Assembly (NCBI GenBank): GCA_033764725.1
Contig: JANRIR010000014.1
Span: 62,001-126,000 of the forward strand
Origin: RI-43 sp033764725
Lineage (GTDB): Bacteria; Pseudomonadota; Alphaproteobacteria; Caulobacterales; Aquidulcibacteraceae
Direction: 5' to 3'
Length of the DNA: 64,000 bases
Shown: in pieces, positions 43,298-53,808 of the stretch
Layout: the number at the start of each line of letters is the position of its first letter
How positions within the stretch are numbered: position 1 is the first letter of the stretch
The notes under the pieces: model-generated
Database searches by the model: none
What the model saw: the letters and a program-made list of their open reading frames with translations, nothing else
What the model was told of the DNA's origin: nothing
Position numbers and translations under genes: made by a program

Positions 43298-44110
43298 GTG
43301 TTCGTCACCCGCTTCGCCCCCTCGCCGACAGGCCTGTTGCATCTCGGCCACGCCTTTTCCGCGCTCACCGCCCATGACGCCGCCCGTGCGGCCAGCGGGC
43401 GCTTCCTGCTGCGCATCGAGGACATCGACCAGGGGCGCGCCCGGCCCGCCTTCGAGGCGGCGCTGATCGAGGACTTGTCCTGGCTCGGCGTGCGCTGGGA
43501 TGCGCCGCCGCGGCGCCAGTCGGACCACATGGCCGACTACGCCGGCGCGCTGGCGCGGCTGATCGCGCAGGGCGCGGTCTATCGCTGCTTCCGTACGCGC
43601 AAGGAGATTTTGGCCGCGATGGCGGGCGCGCCGCATGGGTCAGGTGAGGTGTTCTTCGGCGCGCGGCTCGGCCCCGACGACGAGGCCGAACGGCTGACGC
43701 GGGGCGAGATGTTTGCTTGGCGCCTCGATGCGGCGCGGGCGCGCGATCAACTCGGCCCGCTTTTCTTCGATGACGAAACCGGGCGCGTGGCGGTCGACCC
43801 GCTGCGCCTCGGCGATGCGGTGGTGGCGCGCAAGGATTTTCCCGCGAGTTATCATCTGGCCAGCGTGTGGGACGATGCGCGCGACGGCGTCACGCATGTC
43901 ATTCGCGGCGCCGATCTGCGCGACAGCGCACATCTGCATGTCGTGCTGCAAAGCCTGCTCGGGCTGCCGACGCCGCGTTATGCGCACCATCGCCTGATTG
44001 TTGATGAAGCCGGAAAACGTCTCGCCAAGCGCGATTCCGCGCGGACCTTGCGATCTTTGCGCGATGGCGGAAAAACCCCCGCGAACATCCGCGCCATGGT
44101 GGGGCTTTAG
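43298..44110 (+). CDS. gluQ: glutamyl-queuosine tRNA(Asp) synthetase
   Basis: A 270-residue paralogue of the GluRS catalytic core that attaches glutamate to queuosine in tRNA(Asp). It opens with RFAPSPTGLLHLGH (HIGH-type motif) and ends with KRLAKRDSARTLRSL (KMSKS-type motif); the anticodon-binding domain of GluRS is absent, which is the diagnostic. LRIEDIDQGRARP is present. GTG 43298 is the only reasonable start. It is divergent from the HNH nuclease gene; the 201-bp spacer shows no clear promoter. Confidence 0.94.
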   Translation: MFVTRFAPSPTGLLHLGHAFSALTAHDAARAASGRFLLRIEDIDQGRARPAFEAALIEDLSWLGVRWDAPPRRQSDHMADYAGALARLIAQGAVYRCFRTRKEILAAMAGAPHGSGEVFFGARLGPDDEAERLTRGEMFAWRLDAARARDQLGPLFFDDETGRVAVDPLRLGDAVVARKDFPASYHLASVWDDARDGVTHVIRGADLRDSAHLHVVLQSLLGLPTPRYAHHRLIVDEAGKRLAKRDSARTLRSLRDGGKTPANIRAMVGL

Positions 44111-44181
44111 ATTTCTCATCGCAACGCTCGGCCATCGCGCAGGCGAGGGCTGAACCGAGAGGGTGCGGCCCGCGCCGGCGC

Positions 44182-44343
44182 CTACGAGCCGGTAAACGCG
44201 TTCGCCGCGGCGCCGAACATGCCCTGCACGCTCGTGCCCATCGCCGCCAGCGCCGCGATGATCAGGATGCAGCACAAAGCCGCGATCATGCCGTATTCGA
44301 TGGCGGTGTGACCGCGGCGGTCGGAAAGAAAGCGCGCGATCAT
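44182..44343 (-). CDS. Flp/Fap-type pilin, 53 residues
   Basis: A very small class III prepilin: basic leader MIARFLSDRRG, cleavage after Gly11, mature HTAIEYGMIAALCCILIIAA with the conserved Glu-Tyr at +5/+6 typical of Flp pilins, then a short tail. Its ATG overlaps the mutT stop by four bases, so translation is coupled to mutT. No tad/cpa assembly genes lie nearby, so it is an orphan pilin that would need the Tad machine and prepilin peptidase from elsewhere; a second or specialised Flp is possible. Confidence 0.82.
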   Translation of the reverse strand: MIARFLSDRRGHTAIEYGMIAALCCILIIAALAAMGTSVQGMFGAAANAFTGS

Positions 44344-44768
44344 GGCTCGAGCCGTTCGATGAGGGCGTCGACCAGCGGCAGATCGGCCGGCGGCATCGGA
44401 TAGTCGCGCATGTCGCCCGGCTTCACCCAGGCCAAGGCCTGCGCTTCGCGCGCGGTCGGCGCGTTCATCCAGCGGCGCGCGAGATAAAGCGGCATCAACA
44501 GATGCGCATCGGCGTAGGCGTGCGACGCGAACGCGAAGGGATCGAGTGCATCCGCCTCCACCGCCACGCCCAGCTCCTCATCCAATTCGCGCACCAGCGC
44601 GGCCTCCGGGCTTTCGCCCGGTTCGATCTTGCCGCCGGGAAACTCCCACAAACCGCCGAGCGATTTGTGCGCGGGCCTCTGGGCGATCAGCACGCGGCCC
44701 TCGGCGTCGATGAGGGCGGCGGCGACCACGAGCAAAAGCTTGCGCGGCGAAGGTGCATCATGGCGCAT
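44340..44768 (-). CDS. mutT: 8-oxo-dGTP diphosphatase, MutT-type Nudix hydrolase
   Basis: A 142-residue Nudix hydrolase that removes 8-oxo-dGTP from the nucleotide pool. The Nudix box is complete: Gly46-x5-Glu52-x7-Arg60-Glu-Leu-x-Glu-Glu-x-Gly-Val68. The GGLWEFPGGKIE lead-in is typical of MutT. It is preceded, on the same strand, by a Cys-rich lipoprotein gene 54 bases upstream and overlaps the Flp pilin gene. Two GTTAAGG words 24 bp apart sit just upstream (44773 and 44797). Confidence 0.92.
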   Translation of the reverse strand: MRHDAPSPRKLLLVVAAALIDAEGRVLIAQRPAHKSLGGLWEFPGGKIEPGESPEAALVRELDEELGVAVEADALDPFAFASHAYADAHLLMPLYLARRWMNAPTAREAQALAWVKPGDMRDYPMPPADLPLVDALIERLEP

Positions 44769-44822
44769 CAGCGTTAAGGCCCGGTGCAGCGGCGTGGTTA
44801 AGGATCGGTGTGCGCGCGCCGC

Positions 44823-45155
44823 TCAATCGATGCACAAAATCCCAGCGACGCGGCCGGCCTCGATGGTTGCGAAACAGCCGAACAGCGGATGCTCAGCCTG
44901 GCAGGCGCCGACGGCGCTCTGGCCTGGCGACATGGCGGTCTCGCGTCCGATGCATTGGCCGGCGCATTGGTCGCCGTCCGTGCAGGCCTTGCCGGCGTCC
45001 TGGTAGGGCAGCACGCATTGTTCGCTTTGCAGCCGCCCCACGCGCATCAGGCGCCCGCCCTGCGCCTCGCATGCGGCGAGCGGCGATGGCGGCGCAACGG
45101 CAACCGGCGCGCAGGCGGCGAGAACGAGGGCGAGGCAGGCGAAAACACGGATCAT
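44823..45155 (-). CDS. cysteine-rich hypothetical lipoprotein
   Basis: A 110-residue exported lipoprotein: lipobox LAAC (Cys15), then eight or so more cysteines (LAACEAQGG, EQCVLPY, KACTDGDQCAGQC, GACQAE, FGCFATI, ILCID) that can all pair as disulphides. This looks like a small conserved Caulobacterales periplasmic lipoprotein with no assigned function. It follows the palindromic repeat region after argJ and is on the same strand as mutT and flp. Confidence 0.75.
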   Translation of the reverse strand: MIRVFACLALVLAACAPVAVAPPSPLAACEAQGGRLMRVGRLQSEQCVLPYQDAGKACTDGDQCAGQCIGRETAMSPGQSAVGACQAEHPLFGCFATIEAGRVAGILCID

Positions 45156-45227
45156 CGCGAGAGCCTATCCGCTCCACGACCAAAGCGACACCCTCTTGGT
45201 GCAAGGACGACGCAGCACCAACACCTT

Positions 45228-45275
45228 CCTTCTCCCCTTGTGGGAGAAGGTGGCGCGAAGCGCCGGATGAGGGGT
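45228..45275 (+). repeat. REP-like palindromic element, left copy
   Basis: CCTTCTCCCCTTGTGGGAGAAGGTGG (45228-45253) followed after a short variable stem by CGGATGAGGGGTG (to 45275). It is the inverted partner of 45307-45367; the hairpin CCTTCTCCC/GGGAGAAGG is internal. It lies between argJ and the Cys-rich lipoprotein gene. Confidence 0.75.
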
Positions 45276-45306
45276 GACGGCGCTGACATTTGCAGGTTCG
45301 AGCAAA

Positions 45307-45367
45307 CACCCCTCATCCGTCTCGACCGCTGCGCGGTCGATCCACCTTCTCCCACAAGGGGAGAAGG
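45307..45367 (-). repeat. REP-like palindromic element, right copy
   Basis: CACCCCTCATCCG (45307-45319), a self-complementary CGACCGC...GCGGTCG stem, then CCACCTTCTCCCACAAGGGG with AGAAGG to 45367. Conserved parts are a perfect inverted match to 45228-45275 while the central stems differ, the signature of a repeat pair (BIME-like) rather than a one-off terminator. Confidence 0.75.
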
Positions 45368-45408
45368 AGGGTGGCGGCGGCGGCCATTCACTTCAACGCG
45401 CCGAGCAT

Positions 45409-46650
45409 TCAACTCCGATAATCGCCGTTGATCTCCACATAGCGCTTGGTGAGATCGCAGGTGTGCATCACGGCGCGCCCGGCGCCGACGCCGACATCGA
45501 CGAGAATTTCGAGTTCGGCGCGGCGCATGTAGGCGCTCATCGCCGCCTCGTCATACGTCTTGGCGACAAGCCCGTTTTTCGCCGCCCAGAGCGGGCCGAA
45601 CTTCACCGCGATCCTGTCGCGCGCGATGGGCTGGTCGGCGCGGCCCACCGCCATCACAATGCGGCCCCAGTTCGCGTCTTCGCCGGCGATGGCGGTTTTC
45701 ACCAGCGGGCTTTCGCAGATCGTGCGCGCGATGATCTTCGCGCTCTTGTCGTCCTTGGCGCCGGCGACAGTGACCTTCACCAGCTTGGTCGCGCCTTCGC
45801 CGTCGCGCACGATCTGGATGGCGAGATCGGCCAGCACCTTTTCCAGAGCGCCGCGAAAGCCCTTCAATCGCGGATCATCGGCCTTGCGCACCGCGTCGTG
45901 TTTCGCGGCGGCGGTGGCGAACAGGAGCACGCAATCATTGGTCGAGCGGTCGCCGTCGACGGTGATGGCGTTGAAGCTCGTCTCCGTCGCTTCACGCAGC
46001 AGCGCTTTCAGCACGGGCGCGGAAATGTTCGCGTCGGTGAAAACGAACGCCAGCATGGTCGCCATGTTGGGCGCGATCATGCCCGAGCCCTTGGCGATGC
46101 CGGCGATGGCGACGCGCGCATCGTCGATCTTCGTGCGCGCGCCGGCGCCTTTGGGAAACGTGTCGGTGGTCATGATCGCCTGCGCGGCGGCGCGCCAATC
46201 GATCGGCGCGAGCGCAGCGCCAAGGCCGGGCAGCACGGCGCGCGCCTTGGAATCGTCGAGCGGCACGCCGATCACGCCGGTCGAGGCGGCGAGCATGTCG
46301 TGCGGCGCAAGCCCCGCCGCGTCGGCGGCGGCGGCGATCGCGCGGCGCGCGGCGGCGTCGCCGGCCGCGCCGGTGAAGCTGTTGGCGCAGCCGGCGTTCG
46401 CCAACAGCCCGCGCACCGCGCCCTTGGTCTCAGCCAGCGCGGCCTTGCACCAATCGGTGGGCGCCGAGCCCACGGCGTTGGTCGTGAACACGCCCGCCGC
46501 GCGTGCGCTCGGCGGGCAGCGGATCAGCAACAGGTCGGGCCGCTCATGCTTGTAATAGCCCGCCCGCCCGATCGCCGCCTCGACGCCTGCGACCGCCGGA
46601 AGATCGGGAAACGCCGCCGGGGCCAGAGGCGAAACGAGGCTGGCGGTCAT
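45409..46650 (-). CDS. argJ: bifunctional ornithine acetyltransferase / N-acetylglutamate synthase
   Basis: A 413-residue ArgJ that recycles the acetyl group between N-acetylornithine and glutamate in arginine synthesis. The self-cleavage site is KGSGMIAPNMATML with the N-terminal nucleophile Thr198 of the beta chain. LLANAGCANSFTG and SFNAITVDGDRSTNDCVLL are conserved active-site segments. With argD and argF elsewhere in this window it supplies ornithine, the polyamine precursor. It overlaps the upstream foldase gene by ATGA, an unrelated partner. Confidence 0.96.
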   Translation of the reverse strand: MTASLVSPLAPAAFPDLPAVAGVEAAIGRAGYYKHERPDLLLIRCPPSARAAGVFTTNAVGSAPTDWCKAALAETKGAVRGLLANAGCANSFTGAAGDAAARRAIAAAADAAGLAPHDMLAASTGVIGVPLDDSKARAVLPGLGAALAPIDWRAAAQAIMTTDTFPKGAGARTKIDDARVAIAGIAKGSGMIAPNMATMLAFVFTDANISAPVLKALLREATETSFNAITVDGDRSTNDCVLLFATAAAKHDAVRKADDPRLKGFRGALEKVLADLAIQIVRDGEGATKLVKVTVAGAKDDKSAKIIARTICESPLVKTAIAGEDANWGRIVMAVGRADQPIARDRIAVKFGPLWAAKNGLVAKTYDEAAMSAYMRRAELEILVDVGVGAGRAVMHTCDLTKRYVEINGDYRS

Positions 46651-47786
46651 GGCGAGGGCGCCGGCGCGCCGGGCAGAAGCGAGGGATCGACGCGCGGACG
46701 GGCCGGCGTCTCGGCGGCGGCCGGTTGCGCGGGACGCTGCGCCGGCGGCAGCGGGCGCTCCTGCGCCACGGTCGCTGCGGCGCCGGCCGCGCCGGGTTCA
46801 GGCGCGGCGGGGAACGGGAAAGCCGGCGCCGACGGCCCAGGGCGCTCGGCGATCGCGGGCGCTTCGGCGGGGGCGTCCTCGGGCGCGGTGACGTCGCCCG
46901 CCGGCGCCATGCCCGGCTCCGGGGCGCTGCGCAGTTCGACCCGCGCCCGGCCTTCCAGCCGCGCGCGCAGCCGGTTGGTCTCCTGGAAGCGCAGCCAGTC
47001 CACCATCTGGTCGCGCAGGTCCGCGAAGCTGGGCTGGCCGCGCTCGCGGCGGTCCTCCAGCAGGACGAGGTGCCAGCCGACCTCCGAGCGCACCGGGCCG
47101 CCGATGGCGCCGACAGGGGTCGATTCAGCGGTTTCGCGCAGCCCGTCGGGCAGGTTGTCCAACAAGGCGTAGCCGAGATCGCCGCCCTCGGAGCCGCTGA
47201 TCCGGTCGGTCGACAGTTCGAAGGCCAGCGCCGCGAAGCGCTCGCCCTGGTCGAGCCTTCGTTTCGCCGCAAGCGCGGCCTCCCGTGACTCGAACTGGAT
47301 ATGGCGAAGATGCACCTCGGTCGGCTGGCCCAAAGCGCGCGCATTCTCCCGATACAGCCGGTCGAGCGTGTCGGGGTCGGTGGCGGCGTCGTCGATCTCG
47401 CGCATGATCGCACGCGCCAGCACCTGCTCGCGGGCGATGGCGATGGCGCGGCGCACTTCGGCGTCGCGGTCCAGCCCGCGGCGCTCGGCCTCGGCGGCGA
47501 ACAATTTGCGCTCGATCAGCTCCTGCAGCGCGAGATGATAGGCGTCGCTGTCCTCCGGCAGGTCCTCGCCGTCCTGGGCGTAATTGCGCTCGACCGCGTA
47601 GGCGCGCACGTCCTCGCGATAGATCGGCGCGCCGTCGACGGTGGCCGCGACGACGGGATCGGCCGGGCCGGAGATCGGCCCCGCGCCCGCCCCGCCGGGA
47701 CGCTCGCCGCAGCTTGCCGCCAGCAGCGCCGCCGCCAGCGCGCCGGCGATCGCCAGGGCGCGCGCGCCCGGTCTCTCATGGCCCAT
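46647..47786 (-). CDS. exported peptidyl-prolyl cis-trans isomerase (PpiC/SurA type) lipoprotein
   Basis: A 379-residue periplasmic foldase. Signal with lipobox AASC (Cys about 26), SurA-like N-terminal helical domain (ATVDGAPIYREDVRAY, LALQELIERKLFAAEAERRG), then one parvulin rotamase domain (VHLRHIQFESREAALAAKRRL, GGDLGYALLDNLPDGL, VGAIGGPVRSEVGWHLVLLEDRR). The last ~90 residues are Pro/Ala-rich and disordered. It is divergent from secA, so exporter and foldase share an intergenic region. ATG 47786 precedes the signal peptide. Confidence 0.9.
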   Translation of the reverse strand: MGHERPGARALAIAGALAAALLAASCGERPGGAGAGPISGPADPVVAATVDGAPIYREDVRAYAVERNYAQDGEDLPEDSDAYHLALQELIERKLFAAEAERRGLDRDAEVRRAIAIAREQVLARAIMREIDDAATDPDTLDRLYRENARALGQPTEVHLRHIQFESREAALAAKRRLDQGERFAALAFELSTDRISGSEGGDLGYALLDNLPDGLRETAESTPVGAIGGPVRSEVGWHLVLLEDRRERGQPSFADLRDQMVDWLRFQETNRLRARLEGRARVELRSAPEPGMAPAGDVTAPEDAPAEAPAIAERPGPSAPAFPFPAAPEPGAAGAAATVAQERPLPPAQRPAQPAAAETPARPRVDPSLLPGAPAPSP

Positions 47787-47858
47787 GCGATGACCCTTCC
47801 TGACGGCCTCTGCGGCTTGATTTTCCGGCGTTTTCCGCCGCGCGCAAAGGCGCTCCGA

Positions 47859-47887
47859 TTGACACCGACAGGGGCCGTCCTTAAGTC
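47859..47887 (+). promoter_or_regulatory. sigma-70-like promoter of secA
   Basis: TTGACA (47859-47864) and TAAGTC (47882-47887) with a 17-bp spacer, about 130 bp upstream of the secA start, the best consensus match in the 235-bp spacer between ppiC-type and secA genes. Confidence 0.6.
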
Positions 47888-48021
47888 TCGGACACGCGCG
47901 AGTCGAGACCCTTTCGCATGCGTGTTGGCCGCGCGTTCCGCGCATCTCACGGCCCGCGCGCTCAGCCCTTCCGCGCTCAATGTTGCGCCCTCGCCGGGTG
48001 TTTGAAGGTAGTCGCCGCGCC

Positions 48022-50727
<2,706 letters not shown>

Positions 50728-50756
50728 GGCGCCGTTCGGCCTGACCCCTGTGCGGC

Positions 50757-50775
50757 GCGGCGGATGAGACGCCGC
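50757..50775 (+). terminator. weak hairpin after secA
   Basis: GCGGCG (50757-50762) and CGCCGC (50770-50775) pair around a GATGAGA loop, 29 bases after the secA stop, followed by AGGTTGCCTTTATTT. The stem is short, so termination is uncertain. Confidence 0.35.
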
Positions 50776-50802
50776 AGGTTGCCTTTATTTCGCTTGCGCA
50801 CA

Positions 50803-50818
50803 TACCAACTGGTTGGTA
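50803..50818. promoter_or_regulatory. TetR operator TACCAA-N4-TTGGTA
   Basis: Perfect 6-bp inverted arms, TACCAA (50803-50808) and TTGGTA (50813-50818), with centre CTGG, eight bases before the TetR start codon at 50826. This is a common TetR/AcrR operator form and predicts autorepression of the six-gene operon. Confidence 0.65.
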
Positions 50819-50825
50819 CGTTCGA

Positions 50826-51440
50826 ATGGTGAGCCAAACTGATCTCCAGCGCGACGCCCGCGCCAAGCTGCTCGATGCGGCCCTGCACGAGATCCGCCTG
50901 CGCGGCTATACGGCGACCACGGTGGACGATCTGTGCCGCGCCGCCGGCGTGACCAAGGGCGCGTTTTTCCACCATTTCAAATCCAAGCAGGATCTCGCCA
51001 TCGCCGCGGCGGAGCATTGGAGCGAGACGACCAGCGCCGTGTTCGCCGCCGCGCCGTATCACGCGCACGACGACCCGCGCGACCGGGTGCTCGCCTATAT
51101 CGATTTCCGCGCCGCGCTGTTGGACGGCGACATCGCCGACTTCACATGCCTCGTCGGCACGATGGCGCAGGAGACCTACCACACGCACCCCGCGATCGCA
51201 GCGGCGTGCGACGCCAGCATTTCAGGCCATGCCCGCACGCTGGAGGCCGACATCGCCGCCGCCATGGAACGCACCGGCGCCGGCGACGGTTGGACTGCAC
51301 GAAGCCTTGCGCTGCACACCCAGGCGGTGCTGCAGGGCGCGTTCATCCTGGCCAAGTGCCAAGGCGGTCCGGAGGTCGCGCGCGACGTCGTCGCGCATTT
51401 GAAGCGCTATGTGCGCCTGCTGTTCGACAAGGGAGCGTGA
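50826..51440 (+). CDS. TetR/AcrR family regulator heading an SRPBCC/VOC operon
   Basis: A 204-residue TetR protein; HTH at about residues 15-55 (GYTATTVDDLCRAAGVTKGAFFHHFKSK). The C-terminal domain has MAQETYHTHPAI and ALHTQAVLQGAFILAKCQGG, matching the TetR_C_16-like branch often linked to small stress proteins. It starts right after an operator palindrome and is followed on the same strand by five short genes. It likely senses a small lipophilic molecule; the ligand is unknown. Confidence 0.88.
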   Translation: MVSQTDLQRDARAKLLDAALHEIRLRGYTATTVDDLCRAAGVTKGAFFHHFKSKQDLAIAAAEHWSETTSAVFAAAPYHAHDDPRDRVLAYIDFRAALLDGDIADFTCLVGTMAQETYHTHPAIAAACDASISGHARTLEADIAAAMERTGAGDGWTARSLALHTQAVLQGAFILAKCQGGPEVARDVVAHLKRYVRLLFDKGA

Positions 51441-51443
51441 CGC

Positions 51444-51890
51444 ATGCCGACCAGCACGATCCACCTGCACCGCGTGGTGCGCGCCCCGCCGGAGCGCGTC
51501 TATCGCGCCTTCATCGATGGCGACGCCTTGTGCCGCTGGCTGCCGCCGCACGGCTTCGTCGCGCATCTTTTGTCGATGGATGCGGCCGTCGGCGGCGGCT
51601 ACCGCATGCGCTTCACCGATTTCGCCGGGGGCGGGAGCAACGCCTTCACCGCGGTCTTTCGCGAGCTGCAGCCCTATCGCCGCATCGTCCACGCCGACCG
51701 CTTCGACGATCCCGCGCTCGCCGGCGAGATCCTCGTCACGATCGATTTCACGGAGGTGTCGATCGGAACCGATCTCGCGATCACGCAAGCCGGCATTCCC
51801 GAGATCATTCCGCCGGAAATGTGTCATCGCGGCTGGCAGGATTCGCTCAGCCAGCTCGCTTTGCTTGTCGAAACGCAAAACCAATCCTGA
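51444..51890 (+). CDS. SRPBCC/AHSA1-family protein
   Basis: A 148-residue START-like (SRPBCC) protein of the AHSA1 (activator of Hsp90 ATPase homologue) family: HLHRVVRAPPERVYRAFIDGDALCRWLPPHGF at the N-terminus and the terminal helix WQDSLSQLALLVE. These fold around hydrophobic ligands. It starts three bases after the TetR stop. A second AHSA1 protein lies in the same operon. The ligand is unknown. Confidence 0.88.
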   Translation: MPTSTIHLHRVVRAPPERVYRAFIDGDALCRWLPPHGFVAHLLSMDAAVGGGYRMRFTDFAGGGSNAFTAVFRELQPYRRIVHADRFDDPALAGEILVTIDFTEVSIGTDLAITQAGIPEIIPPEMCHRGWQDSLSQLALLVETQNQS

Positions 51891-51911
51891 CGCCGAAGGA
51901 GGGCGCACGCC

Positions 51912-52355
51912 ATGACCGAGCAACCACGCGCGATGCCGATGCAGGGCGTCATTCCCTATCTCGCGATCGAAAATACAGACGACGCGATCGCCTTCTACAG
52001 ACGCGCGTTCGGTGCGCTGCAATGGGGCGATCCCGCGCGCGACGACCAGGGCCGCGTTCTCAATGTAAGCCTCGAGATCAATGGCGGCATGATCATGCTG
52101 TCCGGCGTGTTTCCGGAAATGCAGCATGTCGCGGCGCGCGGCGGGCAGGGGTTCACGCTGCAGCTCGTCGTGCTTGACGGCGACGCCTGGTGGTCGCGCG
52201 CCGTCGATGCGGGCTGCGCGATCGTCACGCCGTTCGCGCAGCAATTCTGGGGCGACCGCTACGGGCAATTGCGCGACCCGTTCGGCCTCGATTGGGCGAT
52301 CAACGAGCCCTCGGCCCATAATCAGGCGCAGGCTATGGAGGTCGTCCCGTCATGA
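51912..52355 (+). CDS. VOC-family (glyoxalase/PhnB-like) protein
   Basis: A 147-residue vicinal-oxygen-chelate protein with PhnB-like layout: GVIPYLAIENTDDAIAFYRRAFGA, ISLEINGGMIMLSG-like LEINGGMIMLSG, and terminal FWGDRYGQLRDPFGLDWAI. Metal-ligand positions of true glyoxalase I are only partly present. It follows a GAAGGAGGG site. It overlaps the next gene by four bases. Possible resistance or modification role, not proven. Confidence 0.85.
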   Translation: MTEQPRAMPMQGVIPYLAIENTDDAIAFYRRAFGALQWGDPARDDQGRVLNVSLEINGGMIMLSGVFPEMQHVAARGGQGFTLQLVVLDGDAWWSRAVDAGCAIVTPFAQQFWGDRYGQLRDPFGLDWAINEPSAHNQAQAMEVVPS

Positions 52356-52816
52356 GCGCGCACGATTTGTCGATCACGCGCGTCATCGACGCGCCGCGCG
52401 CCGCGGTGTGGCGCTGCTGGGTGGAAAGCGATCTGCTCAAGCAATGGTATTGTCCCAAGCCGTGGTTCGTCTCGCGCGCCGAGCTCGACGTCCGCGCCGG
52501 CGGCGCGAGCCTTGTGGTCATGAACGGCCCCGATGGCGAAGAGAATGTGTTGCCCGGCCAGTATGTCGAGGTGCGCCACGGCGAAGCGTTGACGTTCACC
52601 GACGCCTTCGTCGGCGATTGGCGCCCCGGCGCGGGAAAGCCGTTCATGGTCGGCTACGTGACCTTGTCCGACGCGCCCGGCGGCAAGACGCACATGGTCT
52701 GGGGCGCGCGCCACTGGACGGAGGAGGATTGCGAAGGCCATCGCACGATGGGGTTCGAGCAGGGCTGGAACGCCGCCGCGGACCAGTTGAACGATCTCGC
52801 GAAATCACTTGCGTAG
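52352..52816 (+). CDS. SRPBCC/AHSA1-family protein, second copy
   Basis: A 154-residue AHSA1-type protein: ITRVIDAPRAAVWRCWVESDLLKQWYCPKPW, then VVMNGPDGEENVLPGQYVEV and a terminal helix GWNAAADQLNDLAKSL. Starts by ATGA overlap with the VOC gene. Differs enough from the first copy to suggest a distinct ligand. Paralogues like these are common beside VOC proteins in stress or xenobiotic operons. Confidence 0.88.
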   Translation: MSAHDLSITRVIDAPRAAVWRCWVESDLLKQWYCPKPWFVSRAELDVRAGGASLVVMNGPDGEENVLPGQYVEVRHGEALTFTDAFVGDWRPGAGKPFMVGYVTLSDAPGGKTHMVWGARHWTEEDCEGHRTMGFEQGWNAAADQLNDLAKSLA

Positions 52817-52826
52817 GAGCGAAACG

Positions 52827-53330
52827 ATGCCTGCATCATCCCGCGTGACCACCTGCCTGTGGTATGACGGCGACGGCGAAGAGGCCGCGCGCTTCTATGT
52901 CTCGCTCATTCCCAATTCGCGCATCACGCATGTGAACCGCTACGTGCGCAGCGGCGATACGCCCGAGGGCGTGCCGCAATTGCCCGACGGCGCAGCCCTC
53001 GTCGTCCAATTCGAACTCGACGGCGCGAAATTCTGGGCGCTCAATGGCGGGCCGATGTTCCAGAAGAACGAGGCCGCCTCGATCGTCATGGCGTGCGACA
53101 CGCAAGCCGACATCGATCGCTTGTGGTCCGCACTGTCGGACGGCGGGGCTGAATTGGAGTGCGGCTGGGTGAAGGATCGCTTCGGCCTCTACTGGCAGAT
53201 CGTGCCGGCCCAGATGGACGCCTGGATGGGGTCCGGCGATCCAGCCGCGACGGCGCGCATGCATCACGCGGTTTGGGGGATGAAGAAGCTCGATATGGCC
53301 GCGCTCGAAGCCGCATTCCGCGGCGCCTGA
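52827..53330 (+). CDS. PhnB-like VOC protein (3-demethylubiquinone methyltransferase-type annotation)
   Basis: A 167-residue VOC protein of the PhnB family: VTTCLWYDGDGEEAARFYVSLIPNSRI at the N-terminus, FELDGAKFWALNGGPMFQKNEAAS, WVKDRFGLYWQIVP. Such proteins are often mis-called demethylubiquinone methyltransferase; no methyltransferase fold is present. ATG 52827 follows TAGGAG; an in-frame upstream ATG at 52809 lies before this site. Ten bases after the AHSA1 stop. Confidence 0.86.
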   Translation: MPASSRVTTCLWYDGDGEEAARFYVSLIPNSRITHVNRYVRSGDTPEGVPQLPDGAALVVQFELDGAKFWALNGGPMFQKNEAASIVMACDTQADIDRLWSALSDGGAELECGWVKDRFGLYWQIVPAQMDAWMGSGDPAATARMHHAVWGMKKLDMAALEAAFRGA

Positions 53331-53341
53331 CGGAGGGATCC

Positions 53342-53695
53342 ATGCCTTATGTCGATGGATATGTGCTGGCCGTGCCCAAGGCCAATCGCGAGGCCTATCG
53401 CGCGCTCGCGGAAATGTCGGCCGCGGTGTTTCGCGACCACGGCGCGGTGCGCGTGGTGGAGGCCTGGGCCGACGACGTGCCGCACGGCAAGCTGACCGAC
53501 CTCTACATGGCGGTGAAGGCGACCGAGGACGAAGACGTCGTCTTCTCCTGGATCGAGTGGCCCTCGAAAGAGGCGCGCGACGCCGGCAACGCCGCCGTGA
53601 TGACCGACCCGCGCATGGGCGAGCCGCCCTCGCCCGACGTGTTCGACGGCAAACGCATGATCTTCGGCGGCTTCACCCCCATCGTGGATGTGTGA
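53342..53695 (+). CDS. DUF1428 family protein (YbaA-like)
   Basis: A 117-residue dimeric alpha-beta barrel protein, DUF1428/YbaA-like: VDGYVLAVPKANREAYRALAE, VFRDHGAVRVVEAWADDVPHGK, FSWIEWPSKEARDAGN and MIFGGFTPIVDV at the C-terminus, a close fit to the family. It is the last gene of the TetR operon, starting 11 bases after the PhnB-like stop with a GGAGGGA site. The function is unknown. Confidence 0.92.
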   Translation: MPYVDGYVLAVPKANREAYRALAEMSAAVFRDHGAVRVVEAWADDVPHGKLTDLYMAVKATEDEDVVFSWIEWPSKEARDAGNAAVMTDPRMGEPPSPDVFDGKRMIFGGFTPIVDV

Positions 53696-53808
53696 GGGGG
53701 CGGCGGAGCGGGCGCAGTTTCCGAGAGTGAAACCATAGAAAAGTGCGTTCGCGTCGTTCTGGGTGAGGCGCGTCGACTGGCGGAGGCCACGCGCGCGGCC
53801 TTTTGCGC

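Noticed and set aside
44773..44803. Two GTTAAGG words upstream of mutT, considered as CtrA half-sites
   Set aside because: Spacing (24 bp) does not match TTAA-N7-TTAA, and the first overlaps the ribosome binding region.
51912..53330. VOC proteins as methyltransferases or glyoxalase I
   Set aside because: No methyltransferase fold, and glyoxalase I metal ligands are incomplete; left as VOC/PhnB-like.
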